Origin: Chara braunii
Taxonomy: Eukaryota > Streptophyta > Charophyceae > Charales > Characeae
Direction of reading: 5' to 3'
NCBI GenBank assembly: GCA_003427395.1
Contig: BFEA01000890.1
Location: forward strand, 163,553 to 186,646
Length of the DNA stretch: 23,094 bases
The translations under genes were made by a program, and so were the position numbers. The notes beneath the pieces are model-generated. The model did not search any database, had not been told where the DNA came from, and saw nothing but the letters and a program-made list of their open reading frames with translations. This document shows positions 1 through 7,918 of this stretch, one piece after another. Each line of letters begins with the position of its first letter. Position 1 is the stretch's first letter.

Positions 1-1085
1 CCCCCCCCCCCCCCAAACCGAGAGACCGTGGGTGCCGAACGCCCCTGCGGGTCTGTGCTTTTTTTTTCTTTCAAATTTTCTTCTCTTATTTCCCCCCACC
101 GGAAGCCCTCCCCACGCCACCACTGCCCTCCAAGTCCCCAGGCACACCCCACCATGCCCGCCTTGTCGACCCGCGGGTCACCCTCAGCGAACATGTCAAT
201 AGCGTTCACCTGCATTCACCGCGTTCAATTTCCAAACGCGAAACGCACATTCAATGAGCACGCCGCAACATAGCACTCTACACCTGGGGCCGGGACCCAC
301 ATGTGCCATGTAGTTTAGTTGGGCGGCAGCGGGTGGTGTCGGCCGGCGAATCCTGGATGTGTGATGGACCCGGATCGGAGGTGCAGAAAGTCAACCCGCG
401 CAAATGTGAGAAGAGCGCGGGGTTTCCGAGTCTTTCGGACATTTGTTTCGGCTGAGAGATGTGGTTTTGGAGCAGGCGAGGCAGTGTTTGGAGGAGGCGA
501 GGCCGTGTTCTGCGTGGTAGAAAGCTATTCCAAGAAAAGTGGGATTGCTAACGACAACGACTGCGTTGATTGTTTTGGTGGAAAGTCCGTGATTTTACCG
601 CCACTTCTAAGTTGTGGAGGGATTTTACCATGATTTTAGCGTGATTTTACCGCCACAAAATGGAAGATGATTCAAATTGAGGTTGGCCACCAACCTTCGG
701 GTGCCACGCCCGCTGACAACCTTGAAGGTTTCTGGATTTTCCCTCCCCCCACAGGTCACACAGTGTAGAAAACTACAACTACACGGTGCATGTGGGTCCC
801 GGCCCCTGTTCAGTGCCCCGACCCTCCTCCCCGAGTTGGAAAAAGTCAGCTGGGCAAGGTACTGGCCGGAAAGATAAAAAAGGAAGCATTGAAAATTGTT
901 GAATACCCCTAAAAGTTGGGTATGTCGTTAGATACCTCTAAAACAGGGGTATGCTGACATGCCCCAAACTTTCACATCTGCCCCAGTCCCAGTAACAGGC
1001 AACTTGGGCGCAATGGCCAAAAATACTGACACTTCCAGCAGCTAGTTCTCAAACCACTGGGGGCGCGCAGTCAACTGCAGCCGGG
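1..1085. other. Intergenic stretch without a recognisable gene
   Basis: The window opens with 14 C, a homopolymer that probably marks a contig edge. I see no coding region: the open frames here are short and have no family features. Two small structures are visible. The motif GTGATTTTACCGCCAC occurs at 589-604 and 641-656, with further GATTTTAC copies between. An 8-bp inverted pair ATACCCCT (903-910) and AGGGGTAT (945-952) lies just upstream of the PLE. Part of 660-1085 may be the 5' untranslated region of that element, but I found no repeat that sets its left border. Confidence 0.5.
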
Positions 1086-2390
1086 ATGGCGCAACCCAGG
1101 ACGGGATGGTGGACTCGGAACCAACAAATTTTAGATAAGTGTAATGCTTTTGTTACTCGTGCGGAGCAGAAGGAGAGAGACGAGCGGGCTGCAGAGCAGC
1201 GTGTGACTCGGCAACGAGAGAAGGAAGAGGAGGCGGCTAGAGTCAAGAAGGAACGTGAGGAGTTTGAAGCCCAGATGGGGCAAAGGTTGGAGAGCAGGCT
1301 TGCTCCCATGTATGATGCTATCATGGGTGAAGGCGGTGTGAAAGTGCAAGGCGGCGCGATTGATGAAGAGCTGGCTCACCTTCGACGGGAAAATGAGGAG
1401 ATGCGGAATAAGTACGGTATTGCCGAGCAGCTGCCTTCTACCAACGTTGTTGACCGTCTGCAAAAAGAGAATGGCGAACTAAAGGAAGGCTGGGGAGGAC
1501 TTGAGGACGCGGTTGGAAAATGATATGGCGGCGTTTAAATGGGAAATTAGGGGACTCAAGGACAACCATGAATCCATAGGGAGGAGTAACCTCAACAAGC
1601 AGATCGATGAGTTGAGGGCAGAAATGGATCTGCTGCGTAAGCAGAACGAGAAGACCGAGGAGGTTGCTCAACTATGGAGGAGCGAGGCCCTAAGGCCTGG
1701 GAATAAAAGAGGGAGTATTAATATATCAACACCGGCTAGCGAAGGGCGAACGGCAACACGATCCAGATTGGGGGGTGGCACCACTGGCACGGATGATGAA
1801 GCCAGGCGCCTGCGTGCAGAAGTCCAGGAGTTGCAAGAACGTCGTCGGTGTGACCAGACTGACGTGGACATGCTTAAGGAGAGGTGTGCTAAAGCTGAGG
1901 CGCAACGAATGGAGGCCGAAGCCGAATTGTCGAGATTACGAGAGCAACTGGAGAGTCTGTCTACTGAAGGTGCTGGCGCAGGTACACCGCAAGTTAAAGG
2001 AACAAATCTAAAAGAGAGAATGGACGATGCAGCAAAAACGGGCTTTCGCACGGGAAGACGGGGACGTGTGAAGATGACTCCCGGAAGGTTACCAAGGGAG
2101 GGCAGTGCCAGGAAAGTCAACGACAGATTTGCTTTCGTTCAGGATGAGCGGAAGCGAGACTCAGAGCACTCAAGAAGGGAGGCTTGGAACCGCTATGCAA
2201 AGAAGCGGGGATTAAGTATAAGACGGTGGATATTACGGTTGATGAGTTGGCTGAACTCAACGCGGAGAAGAGATTTGGAGGGAGTTGCAGCTCTGAGGAG
2301 AGGGCGGATCCTAAACAGGATCATGGTAAGTCAACCTCGGAGGATAGTAATGTCGCCGTGATTGAGGAGGTCCCATCAGATTCTGCTTGA
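1086..2390 (+). pseudogene. PLE ORF1, coiled-coil protein with two frameshifts
   Basis: I do not recognise a named family. The product starts MAQPRTGWWTRNQQ and is almost wholly charged heptad-rich helix (residues about 20-280, rich in E, K, R, Q and L), as expected for a coiled coil that oligomerises or binds nucleic acid. The reading frame runs from 1086 to about 1490, moves to a second frame until about 2180, and returns to the first frame to stop at TGA 2388-2390. The shift points are near a G-run at 1491-1498 and around 2170-2190; the two shifts compensate. The C-terminal part contains KYKTVDITVDELAEL, which ends an otherwise helical protein. Its position just upstream of the endonuclease-RT ORF, on the same strand and finally in the same frame, suggests an ORF1 of the same element. 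That link is inference; it could also be an unrelated host or transposon gene fragment. Confidence 0.55.
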
Positions 2391-2540
2391 TGGGACTTCC
2401 GAAACGTGACTTTGTGGGGTCTTGCCAATTCTTGTCGTATTCAACGGTCTTCTTCTTCCTTTGCGCTTAAGGATGTGAAGTGGAATTCCTTGTTTCAGGT
2501 GGTTGTCCTGCTCCTTGCTCTACGTGGTCTAATTCCTTAA

Positions 2541-3956
2541 GCGGATAAATTCCGGTCGTATTTCTCGTCGATAGTAAATGGGGAGGGTGATCTTTTTCGG
2601 TGTACAGGCCCCTTGGTCTATGTCTTATTGTCCCCATGGCATAAGCATGTTTATGTGGGATCGACGGGTAGGGCGTTAGATATTCGTTGGGGTGAGCACG
2701 TCTATCGGACGTGCAACAGCAGTGTTATTGAAAGAGGGGAGAGGAATCATACATTGTATAATTGGCTCTGGGGTTGTGGCCCGGAGCACTACGTTGCGCT
2801 TCCTCTTTTTCGTTGTGAAGTATCGGATCTTCTTCCTCTGGAACAATTTATTATTCGTCGTTTCAATCCCTTTCTTAACTGTAGGGGGAAACCTCGAAGG
2901 CGTGTACGTTCTAGACCGGGAAAACGGGAGCGGGCTAAGCAGAGGAGGAGGAATTTAAAACTTACGGGCTTGGTGGCTGATAATTCACTTTGTTGTCGCA
3001 CTCGGCATTCGCACTTGACTTTTGTGACCGGGGATGGAGTTCGGTCCACGAGTCTGTTGGCATTATTGGAAGGGGCAAGAATCTCCGGATGTAGAAGTTT
3101 GACGGTGAGTTGTGAAGGTGGAAATGTGCTCACTGACAAATGGAAAATTGTCAGACGATGTTTTGGAGGATCAATCGTGGAAAGTGATTTCGGTGTTGAG
3201 TCTCTGAAGAAGTGTCACGGCTGGTTAAAAAACGGTAATACACTGCTCTTCCGTTCTATTTCGTACTTCTGTTTTACGTTGCTCTGCCTAAAGCCGACGT
3301 TACTTGGCTTCCTGACGCACCCAGGGACGCGTGCTGACCTTTCTAGGTGGGAACTGAACCAATTGGTGGGGTTGTATTCAGCCATCAGATGTTTCAAGGA
3401 AAAACGATCTCGGTATCAGTTGCGTTGTTTAGTCTCTGGGGTTATTCGACGGCAGTTCGGAATTAATGTGCGTATTCGTCTTGTAGTTCGCATTACTTAC
3501 GATGCATGCCTTAGTAAATGTGCCGTTAGGAAAACTTGCTGTGATATCCTGAGACGCATGGATGCTCCGTGTTGCATTCGTGAGATGATGGGCCGAAGGA
3601 TGAGGGTGGTGTGGGTCAAAAATCGGAGTGTAGGAGATATTCTGTTCAATTTTCGCGACGTGTCGAGGCAAGGTGAGCACCGTTATGATTGTGGCAGATA
3701 CAATCGGATGTTTGGGCGCGTCGATGAACATGTCTGTTTCAGGATTGCATCTGCTGATTTCGTACCACCCTTTCTACGTAATTCACTAAATATTCCCTGT
3801 CCCTCCCGTGTCACTTCACGACGTAATCTGGTTCGGCAAATTACTGCATCCTTTGATCAAGTGCCGTTTTTTCCGAAATTGGATCCGGGTGTGTCGGGGC
3901 TGACCTATTGGATTCATGCTTCAATAACACCAAAGTCCGGTATGATGGTATGGTGA
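2541..3956 (+). CDS. PLE ORF2 5' part: GIY-YIG endonuclease and linker
   Basis: The frame opens after a TAA at 2538-2540. No ATG lies upstream of the endonuclease motif, so the true start is either non-AUG, provided by readthrough, or lost. The GIY-YIG domain begins near 2613: YVLLSP and HVYVGSTGR are the two strands of the GIY/YIG signature, with IRWGEH giving the conserved Arg and LPLEQFIIRRFNPFLN the catalytic Glu and terminal Asn. A basic stretch (RGKPRRRVRSRPGKRERAK) follows. Further on, HRYDCGRY followed by EHVCFR (about 3677-3745) may be the short CxC linker described in this clade, with Tyr replacing the first Cys; this is tentative. The domain would nick DNA for target-primed integration. 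The frame ends at TGA 3954-3956, overlapping the RT frame. Confidence 0.75.
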   Translation, partial: ADKFRSYFSSIVNGEGDLFRCTGPLVYVLLSPWHKHVYVGSTGRALDIRWGEHVYRTCNSSVIERGERNHTLYNWLWGCGPEHYVALPLFRCEVSDLLPLEQFIIRRFNPFLNCRGKPRRRVRSRPGKRERAKQRRRNLKLTGLVADNSLCCRTRHSHLTFVTGDGVRSTSLLALLEGARISGCRSLTVSCEGGNVLTDKWKIVRRCFGGSIVESDFGVESLKKCHGWLKNGNTLLFRSISYFCFTLLCLKPTLLGFLTHPGTRADLSRWELNQLVGLYSAIRCFKEKRSRYQLRCLVSGVIRRQFGINVRIRLVVRITYDACLSKCAVRKTCCDILRRMDAPCCIREMMGRRMRVVWVKNRSVGDILFNFRDVSRQGEHRYDCGRYNRMFGRVDEHVCFRIASADFVPPFLRNSLNIPCPSRVTSRRNLVRQITASFDQVPFFPKLDPGVSGLTYWIHASITPKSGMMVW

Positions 3957-5362
3957 GGGTTGATTGTGTCCTCAAATGGAAAGAGATGTTTGGGGATCTG
4001 GTGAGAGTCCCTATCGACCATAACGCTGGTGACACGTTAGTGCGCTGTCCTGTGGTGTATAGGCAGAGCATGGACTCTTTATTTCTAAGTAACCCTGGTT
4101 TTGTGTTATGTCAGGACGAGAGTGCCGCTATGGAGTCTTGTGCGGCTCGTTTTCGAGAGGAGGGTTTTGAAAGGTTGGGTAAGTGGAATCCGGCTGGAGA
4201 TTTAGGGCAGTCTTACTCCATACCAAAGCACAAGGATATTACAAAATGGAGACCTATCTGCCCTACTCATTCGGAGTGTGGGGTACGGGCGAGTAAAAGA
4301 GCGGCACAGAGTATTAACGAATTGTTGTGGGATTTACCTTCGGCCACTAACTTCAATCTCAAGAGTATGGCCGATTTGGCTGCCACAGTTGGGAAAGTAA
4401 ACAAGGAATTGAGGAAGGGCGAGTGTTTTTTGAGCGCTGCTTTTGATATTAAAGAGATGTTTTGTAATTTACCCCATGATGCGATTATGAAGGCGGTGCG
4501 TTGGGTTGTGGATTTTTGGATGATCCAGGGGTGTAAAGGAGTGTTGGTAAACCAGAGGGGGAAAGGTGCGAAGTTGAGATTTGGTGGTGTGCAGTCTGGT
4601 TGGATTTCCATTCCGTTCGCTACCCTTGTTGACTTTGTCAAATTTGACTTGGACTGCACCTTCTTCAAAGCTTGTGGACAATTACTGCAGCAGAAAGTTG
4701 GGATCCCAATGGGCAAGTCTTCTAGTCCGGCGCTGGCGTGTCTCTTATGTGTGTATAATGAGTTTCTTTTCCTCTCATCTCTTGGCTGTGACAGGAGGCT
4801 TATCAGTGGTATCCGAATGGTGGATGATGTCTCAGTGTTTGTAAGATATAGGGACGGCAACTCGAAATCTGAGGCGGTGGCTCAGTCTATTTTGAGCAGG
4901 TTCCGATTCTGTTACGATTCGAATTTGGTGCTGGAATGCACGAGTGATGGTGATTGTTGGGATTTTCTGGGATGTGTGCTGAAGGTCCTAGATTGGCCTT
5001 GGGGTATCCAATGTGTGGCTCTAAACAAGAACCAAAGGTTTTTCAAGGAAGACAGGTTGCGTTTTCAGAGCCTGCAGGACTATAGCTCCTTCTCGTGTAG
5101 GGAGCAGAAAATGGCAGTCATTTGCTCTTGCCTTCACAGGGCCAAGGCGTATACTACGATGGCAGGGATGGAAGTGGTTTTTCTCCTCACTCTTAAGATT
5201 GAGCTTAGGAGGAGGGACTTCCCTGATGAATACTTTGACAATGCCTTGCCAAATTTCTCCTGCAAATTCGGGGGCATTTGGGAAGACTGGGTCACTTACC
5301 TGACAGTTTGGGGAAGCCTGGTAGGGGGAAGAAGAAAAGCAGGAAGTGCACTTGAGGGGTAA
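3857..5362 (+). CDS. PLE ORF2 3' part: reverse transcriptase
   Basis: This frame is open from 3857, in the -1 frame relative to the endonuclease part, and overlaps it by about 100 nt. RT motifs in order: YSIPKHKDITKWRPICP (motif 2), AAFDIKEMFCNLPHD (motif A, catalytic Asp), GIPMGKSSSPALACLLC (motif B) and GIRMVDDVSVFV (motif C, the Asp pair intact), then FLGCVL (motifs D/E) and a thumb with CSCLHRAKAYTT. Spacing between motifs A and B is about 75 residues, enough for the insertion-in-fingers region reported for N-terminal EN+ PLEs. The IPMG-SP motif B is typical of Penelope RTs, the relatives of telomerase, and unlike LINE RTs. All catalytic residues survive. Either a point indel or ribosomal frameshifting must join it to the endonuclease. 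Translation stops at TAA 5360-5362. Confidence 0.85.
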   Translation, partial: SSAVFSEIGSGCVGADLLDSCFNNTKVRYDGMVRVDCVLKWKEMFGDLVRVPIDHNAGDTLVRCPVVYRQSMDSLFLSNPGFVLCQDESAAMESCAARFREEGFERLGKWNPAGDLGQSYSIPKHKDITKWRPICPTHSECGVRASKRAAQSINELLWDLPSATNFNLKSMADLAATVGKVNKELRKGECFLSAAFDIKEMFCNLPHDAIMKAVRWVVDFWMIQGCKGVLVNQRGKGAKLRFGGVQSGWISIPFATLVDFVKFDLDCTFFKACGQLLQQKVGIPMGKSSSPALACLLCVYNEFLFLSSLGCDRRLISGIRMVDDVSVFVRYRDGNSKSEAVAQSILSRFRFCYDSNLVLECTSDGDCWDFLGCVLKVLDWPWGIQCVALNKNQRFFKEDRLRFQSLQDYSSFSCREQKMAVICSCLHRAKAYTTMAGMEVVFLLTLKIELRRRDFPDEYFDNALPNFSCKFGGIWEDWVTYLTVWGSLVGGRRKAGSALEG

Positions 5363-5379
5363 CAGGGTTGGTGGTCTAG

Positions 5380-5432
5380 TTTTTGTTTTTTGTTTTTGTT
5401 TTTTTGTTTTTTGTTTTTTGTTTTTGTTTTTT
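5380..5432 (+). repeat. T-rich (GTTTTTT)n microsatellite
   Basis: Runs of five to seven T are separated by single G, starting 18 nt after the RT stop codon. N-terminal EN+ PLEs are reported to favour microsatellites, but the hammerhead lies beyond this tract, so it may be internal to the element rather than its border. Confidence 0.85.
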
Positions 5433-5864
5433 GGTTCTGCTACGATTTTGGTTTTTCAAAAATTCTTTCCGAAACGCATTTAGGGGTGTATTAGGACTGA
5501 ACGAGGAGGTGGTCTGGTGGTGACTATCGATACTGGCGGTTTTGTGGACTTTGTCGTACTTGTCTGAATCTGGCTTCTACGTCCATTCGGCAGTTCCCTG
5601 TCGCTGTTTGGGTTGGCGGGGACTGTAGTATTCTGGTTCTGTTCTGTTTTTCTTAACCTGGTCTCTTTGTAGTACTTGGTCCATTTGATAGTCTTTTGGC
5701 GGTATTCCTGTCGTGGTTCCTTTTTTCTTTACTTAGGACTATTTCTTGCCTTTCCCAAGCATTTCTTCTGATTTCCCTGTTTGCTGCTGATTCTGTGACT
5801 ATCCAGGTAGTACTTAAGCTCGTTCGTCTATTGGTTCGGTCCCTTATTTCCTTGCGACTATTCA
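5433..5864. other. Non-coding T/G-rich stretch, probable PLE 3' region
   Basis: No convincing coding sequence. The strand is rich in T and G, like the PLE coding strand, and leads into the hammerhead. It may be 3' UTR or pseudo-LTR sequence of the PLE. Confidence 0.4.
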
Positions 5865-5914
5865 GACCCCTGACGAGTTCCGGTTGGCGACCGGACGAAA
5901 CGCAGCGTCGGGTC
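5865..5914 (+). ncRNA. Type I hammerhead ribozyme with very short stem III
   Basis: All core elements are present in order. Stem I is GACCC (5865-5869) paired with GGGTC (5910-5914). CTGACGA is at 5870-5876. Stem II runs from 5877-5884 to 5890-5896, with one bulged T at 5879 and a five-base loop. GAAA is at 5897-5900. Stem III has two base pairs (5901-5902 with 5906-5907) around a three-base loop. The cleavage triplet GTC is at 5907-5909, so self-cleavage is predicted after 5909. A tiny stem III is the hallmark of hammerheads in Penelope pseudo-LTRs, which are thought to act as dimers. An alternative 7-bp hairpin (5901-5907 with 5914-5920) competes with stems I and III. I see no second copy in this window. 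Catalysis is inferred. Confidence 0.8.
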
Positions 5915-5940
5915 GCTGCGCCATGCTTTGCATGCTTATT

Positions 5941-6055
5941 TTTCGATATGTGGCGGTGTTATTGGTCGCGTTTCTGGAAAAATTTCGATATGTGGCGGTG
6001 TTTTATGATTAATCTTTCGGCTTATGATTAATCTTTCGGCCTATTGGTCGCGTTT
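5941..6055 (+). repeat. Interleaved short tandem repeats after the hammerhead
   Basis: Three units are each present twice: TTTCGATATGTGGCGGTGTT at 5941-5960 and 5983-6002; TTATGATTAATCTTTCGGC at 6003-6021 and 6022-6040, directly adjacent; ATTGGTCGCGTTT at 5961-5973 and 6043-6055. The order is A-B-A-C-C-B. They suggest slippage or template switching near an element terminus. Confidence 0.85.
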
Positions 6056-6059
6056 CGGG

Positions 6060-6755
6060 ACATTGGGACTATGTGTGCTCTTTCTTCTTCGTCATCCCCT
6101 TCGTCTTTCTCTTTTCTCCCTCCTTCCTCGTCTTTGCCTATTGCCCTATTAACAAATTTGTTGTTGCTGTGGATTTGTCCTTTACCAGGGGTATTTCACA
6201 AAGTTTCCCAACTGTCATATTCACCATACCCATGCTTTTCTGGGCCATGTCATGAAATACCCAAATTCATGACTCATGAGCATTCGACAATCTTTTTATT
6301 TTATTTTCTTTCTATATTCTTCTCTCAACTTCTGTTTCTTTACCTTCCACTACCTACTCCTAAGACTATCTAGAGGGGACCCCTGCAAGCATAGTTTCCT
6401 CTCTCTGTGAAGGGGGAGATTTCATGTTGCCCCTTGCCCCTAATGGTTAGGGTATAGGACTGGGGCCGCCTGTGTGGGTCTGGCTAACACAAAGACAGAG
6501 GCCTGCCAGTAGCTGTGCCTCCCTTTCTCATCGTTCCCCACCCTTCATCGAGTAGCAGCAGAGGCTATGGCCAACACTCTCCCACACACCACACACAACT
6601 CACTCGCGCTCACACTCACACCCGTGTTGGTCATAGACCCCGTTAATACCGATCAGGGGTATCCAGAGGACTATCACAGTCCGTTGGCACTAAGTGCGCC
6701 GCAGGCGGCCAAACGGCAAAAAAAGACCCTCATAAATGGACAGATATAATGTGGT
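6060..6755. other. Non-coding stretch with one dispersed repeat
   Basis: No gene found. It holds T-rich sequence, a CA-rich tract near 6580-6620, and a block at 6188-6242 that recurs at 7210-7259: GGGGTATT followed by the shared 19-mer CCATACCCATGCTTTTCTG (6224-6242 and 7241-7259). The first copy is also bracketed by the inverted pair GGGTATTTCA (6189-6198) and TGAAATACCC (6253-6262). Confidence 0.5.
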
Positions 6756-6792
6756 AGCGCGTGTCATCCCTACGTTGGAGCCATTTCTTGAT
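6755..6792 (-). pseudogene. Degenerate U6 snRNA fragment (antisense)
   Basis: The plus strand reads GCGTGTCATCC and then GAGCCAT and GATCT in the spacing expected for the reverse complement of the central U6 snRNA. There are about six mismatches and two single-base gaps. It directly precedes the 51-bp unit that also follows the clear U6 relic at 8769. Alone this match is weak; the shared neighbour makes it more credible. Confidence 0.4.
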
Positions 6793-6840
6793 CTACCCCA
6801 CTTGCACATAAGCGACAAACTCGCGCCGCGTGAACTCCAG
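6790..6840 (+). repeat. 51-bp repeat, copy 1
   Basis: It matches 8824-8874 at 47 of 51 positions. It contains CCACTTGCACATAAGCGAC followed by AAACTCGCG. Both copies adjoin U6-derived sequence, in opposite orientations, and both precede other repeats. I do not recognise the unit; it may be the 3' part of a composite SINE-like retrogene. Confidence 0.8.
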
Positions 6841-6994
6841 GGCCGAGGTCCCACTAGCAAAGAGGATTGAATCTGGACGTGTTTCAAGCAGAGATTCGTA
6901 AAGGCAGTTTAAGCTAGATATTCTGCACGCTTGCACAAACGCGTTAAGATTAAGGCGTTCAATCCAATCCTCTTCGCTAGTGGGACCTCGGCCC
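6840..6994. mobile_element. Foldback/MITE family M, copy 1
   Basis: Terminal inverted repeats GGGCCGAGGTCCCACTAGC (6840-6858) and its exact complement (6976-6994) continue inward as an imperfect match through the GAGGATTGAAT region. The inner arms align with those of copy 2 (8161-8328), so this is a family. It has no coding capacity. No clear TSD is visible at its edges. Confidence 0.8.
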
Positions 6995-7006
6995 AGATTA
7001 AAAGTG

Positions 7007-7065
7007 TAATCGAAAAAAAAAAAAAAAAAAGCTGCCACGATTTTTTTTTATTTTTTTTTTAATCG
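7007..7065. repeat. A18 and T-rich runs between TAATCG direct repeats
   Basis: A18 at 7013-7030 is followed ten bases later by a T9-A-T10 run at 7041-7060. The block is flanked by TAATCG at 7007-7012 and 7060-7065. The transcript would fold as an A/T hairpin. It could be an aborted retro-insertion or simple slippage. Confidence 0.6.
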
Positions 7066-7391
7066 TCAGACAGTCACACGGCATATGGGTACGCCGGCCT
7101 GGTTAACTCATCACTCGCGGAACAATGTATGCTTAACCAGTTGCAGTCTTTGGGTTTAACAAAGACATGAGCTGCTACTTTCGTTTCTGGTTTTTTTCTC
7201 TTTTTTCTGGGGGTATTCCTCAGAGATTTTGCCAATGTCGCCATACCCATGCTTTTCTGCTGACGTCTTCCAATATGGCTTCTAACCCACTCTTTTCTAC
7301 CAATATTGTCCGTACTTGTTAAAAAAGCTATGTTATTACTTTGCTGGGTTGCTGGTTAGTCAGATGATAATACCTCAAGGTCATCGCCCTT

Positions 7392-7394
<3 letters not shown>
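7066..7394. other. Non-coding stretch
   Basis: No gene. It contains the second copy of the dispersed block (7210-7259) and an 8-bp inverted pair CTGGTTAA (7099-7106) with TTAACCAG (7133-7140). Confidence 0.5.

Positions 7395-7430
<36 letters not shown>
7395..7430. repeat. (AT)18 microsatellite, left flank of the retrozyme
   Basis: Uninterrupted AT dinucleotides abut the retrozyme-like element. A second AT run (7979-7996) sits on its other side, so the element appears to split a single (AT)n array. Confidence 0.9.
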
Positions 7431-7433
<3 letters not shown>

Positions 7434-7495
7434 TCAAATAGAACTGCCCGGTAAACCGTAGGCAGAGAGGGAGAAGAGGACAACAAACGAGGGGC

Positions 7496-7558
7496 TGTGA
7501 CAAACTGTTTCGTCGGAGTTTCACCGACTCATCAGGAGGCTGAACCCTCAACAGTCTG
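7496..7558 (-). ncRNA. Type III hammerhead ribozyme, repeat 1
   Basis: Read on the minus strand: stem III 5' side ACAGACTG, cleavage triplet GTT, stem I hairpin GAGG-GTTCAG-CCTC, CTGATGA, stem II GTCGG-TGAAACT-CCGAC, GAAA, stem III 3' side CAGTTTGT. Stem III has eight pairs including one G-U. Cleavage is predicted between plus-strand positions 7550 and 7549. Loop I (GTTCAG) and loop II (TGAAACT) can pair UUCA with UGAA, a plausible kissing contact of the kind that speeds natural hammerheads. This is the stronger copy and its upstream arm is the one kept in the predicted circle. Confidence 0.85.
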
Positions 7559-7918
7559 TAGAATCCCCTCACTGATTACACTGTAAGTGATAATCCACCT
7601 TAACCAAAATCAAAGTAGACTATCACTCACCCACACCAGATGGAAAACTCTACAGACTGTCGGTTCACACCCCATCACAAGCCAGCAAAACACCCACGAA
7701 ACAAAGAAAGGTCTGTCACAGCCAAAAAATACACTCCAGACACGCCGCTGGCACTAGAGGCACAGCATGGCCGCGTAGTGACGGCCCCGACCACTGCCGC
7801 TCGACCTGACCGGAGAAAACCGTAGCAGGAAGCTAGCGAAGTCGTAGTATATATCGTCAAATAGAACTGCCCGGTAAACCGTAGGCAGAGAGGGAGAAGA
7901 GGACAACAAACGAGGGGC

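Larger units (their letters stand above)
1086..5914 (+). mobile_element. Penelope-like element with N-terminal GIY-YIG endonuclease (Chlamys-type)
   Basis: Coding modules in order are a coiled-coil ORF1 (1086-2390), a GIY-YIG endonuclease region (2541-3956) and a reverse transcriptase (3857-5362). An AT/T-rich 3' region with a hammerhead ribozyme at 5865-5914 follows. Canonical EN+ PLEs carry GIY-YIG after the RT. The order here is permuted, as described for the Naiad/Chlamys clade, and Chlamys is the green-lineage branch. The outer borders are uncertain: no pseudo-LTR pair or TSD was found, the left limit given is the first ATG and the right limit is the end of the ribozyme. There are two frameshifts in ORF1, one between EN and RT, and two in-frame stops between ORF1 and EN, so this copy is probably inactive though only mildly decayed. 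Confidence 0.75.

Noticed and set aside
4267-4860. A 197-codon antisense gene
   Set aside because: It is the complement of the RT coding frame, with no independent features.
5223-5229. CTGATGA as a further hammerhead core
   Set aside because: No stem II and no GAAA follow; it lies in PLE coding sequence. The same holds for CTGATGA at 18368 and CTGACGA at 11971.
5901-5920. The 7-bp hairpin as the true hammerhead stem III
   Set aside because: It would leave GCC in place of a NUH cleavage triplet and unpair stem I; the 2-bp stem III with GTC satisfies every core position.
6373-6560. A telomere-like tract, from CCCCTAATGGTTAGGG
   Set aside because: Only single motifs occur, with no tandem array.
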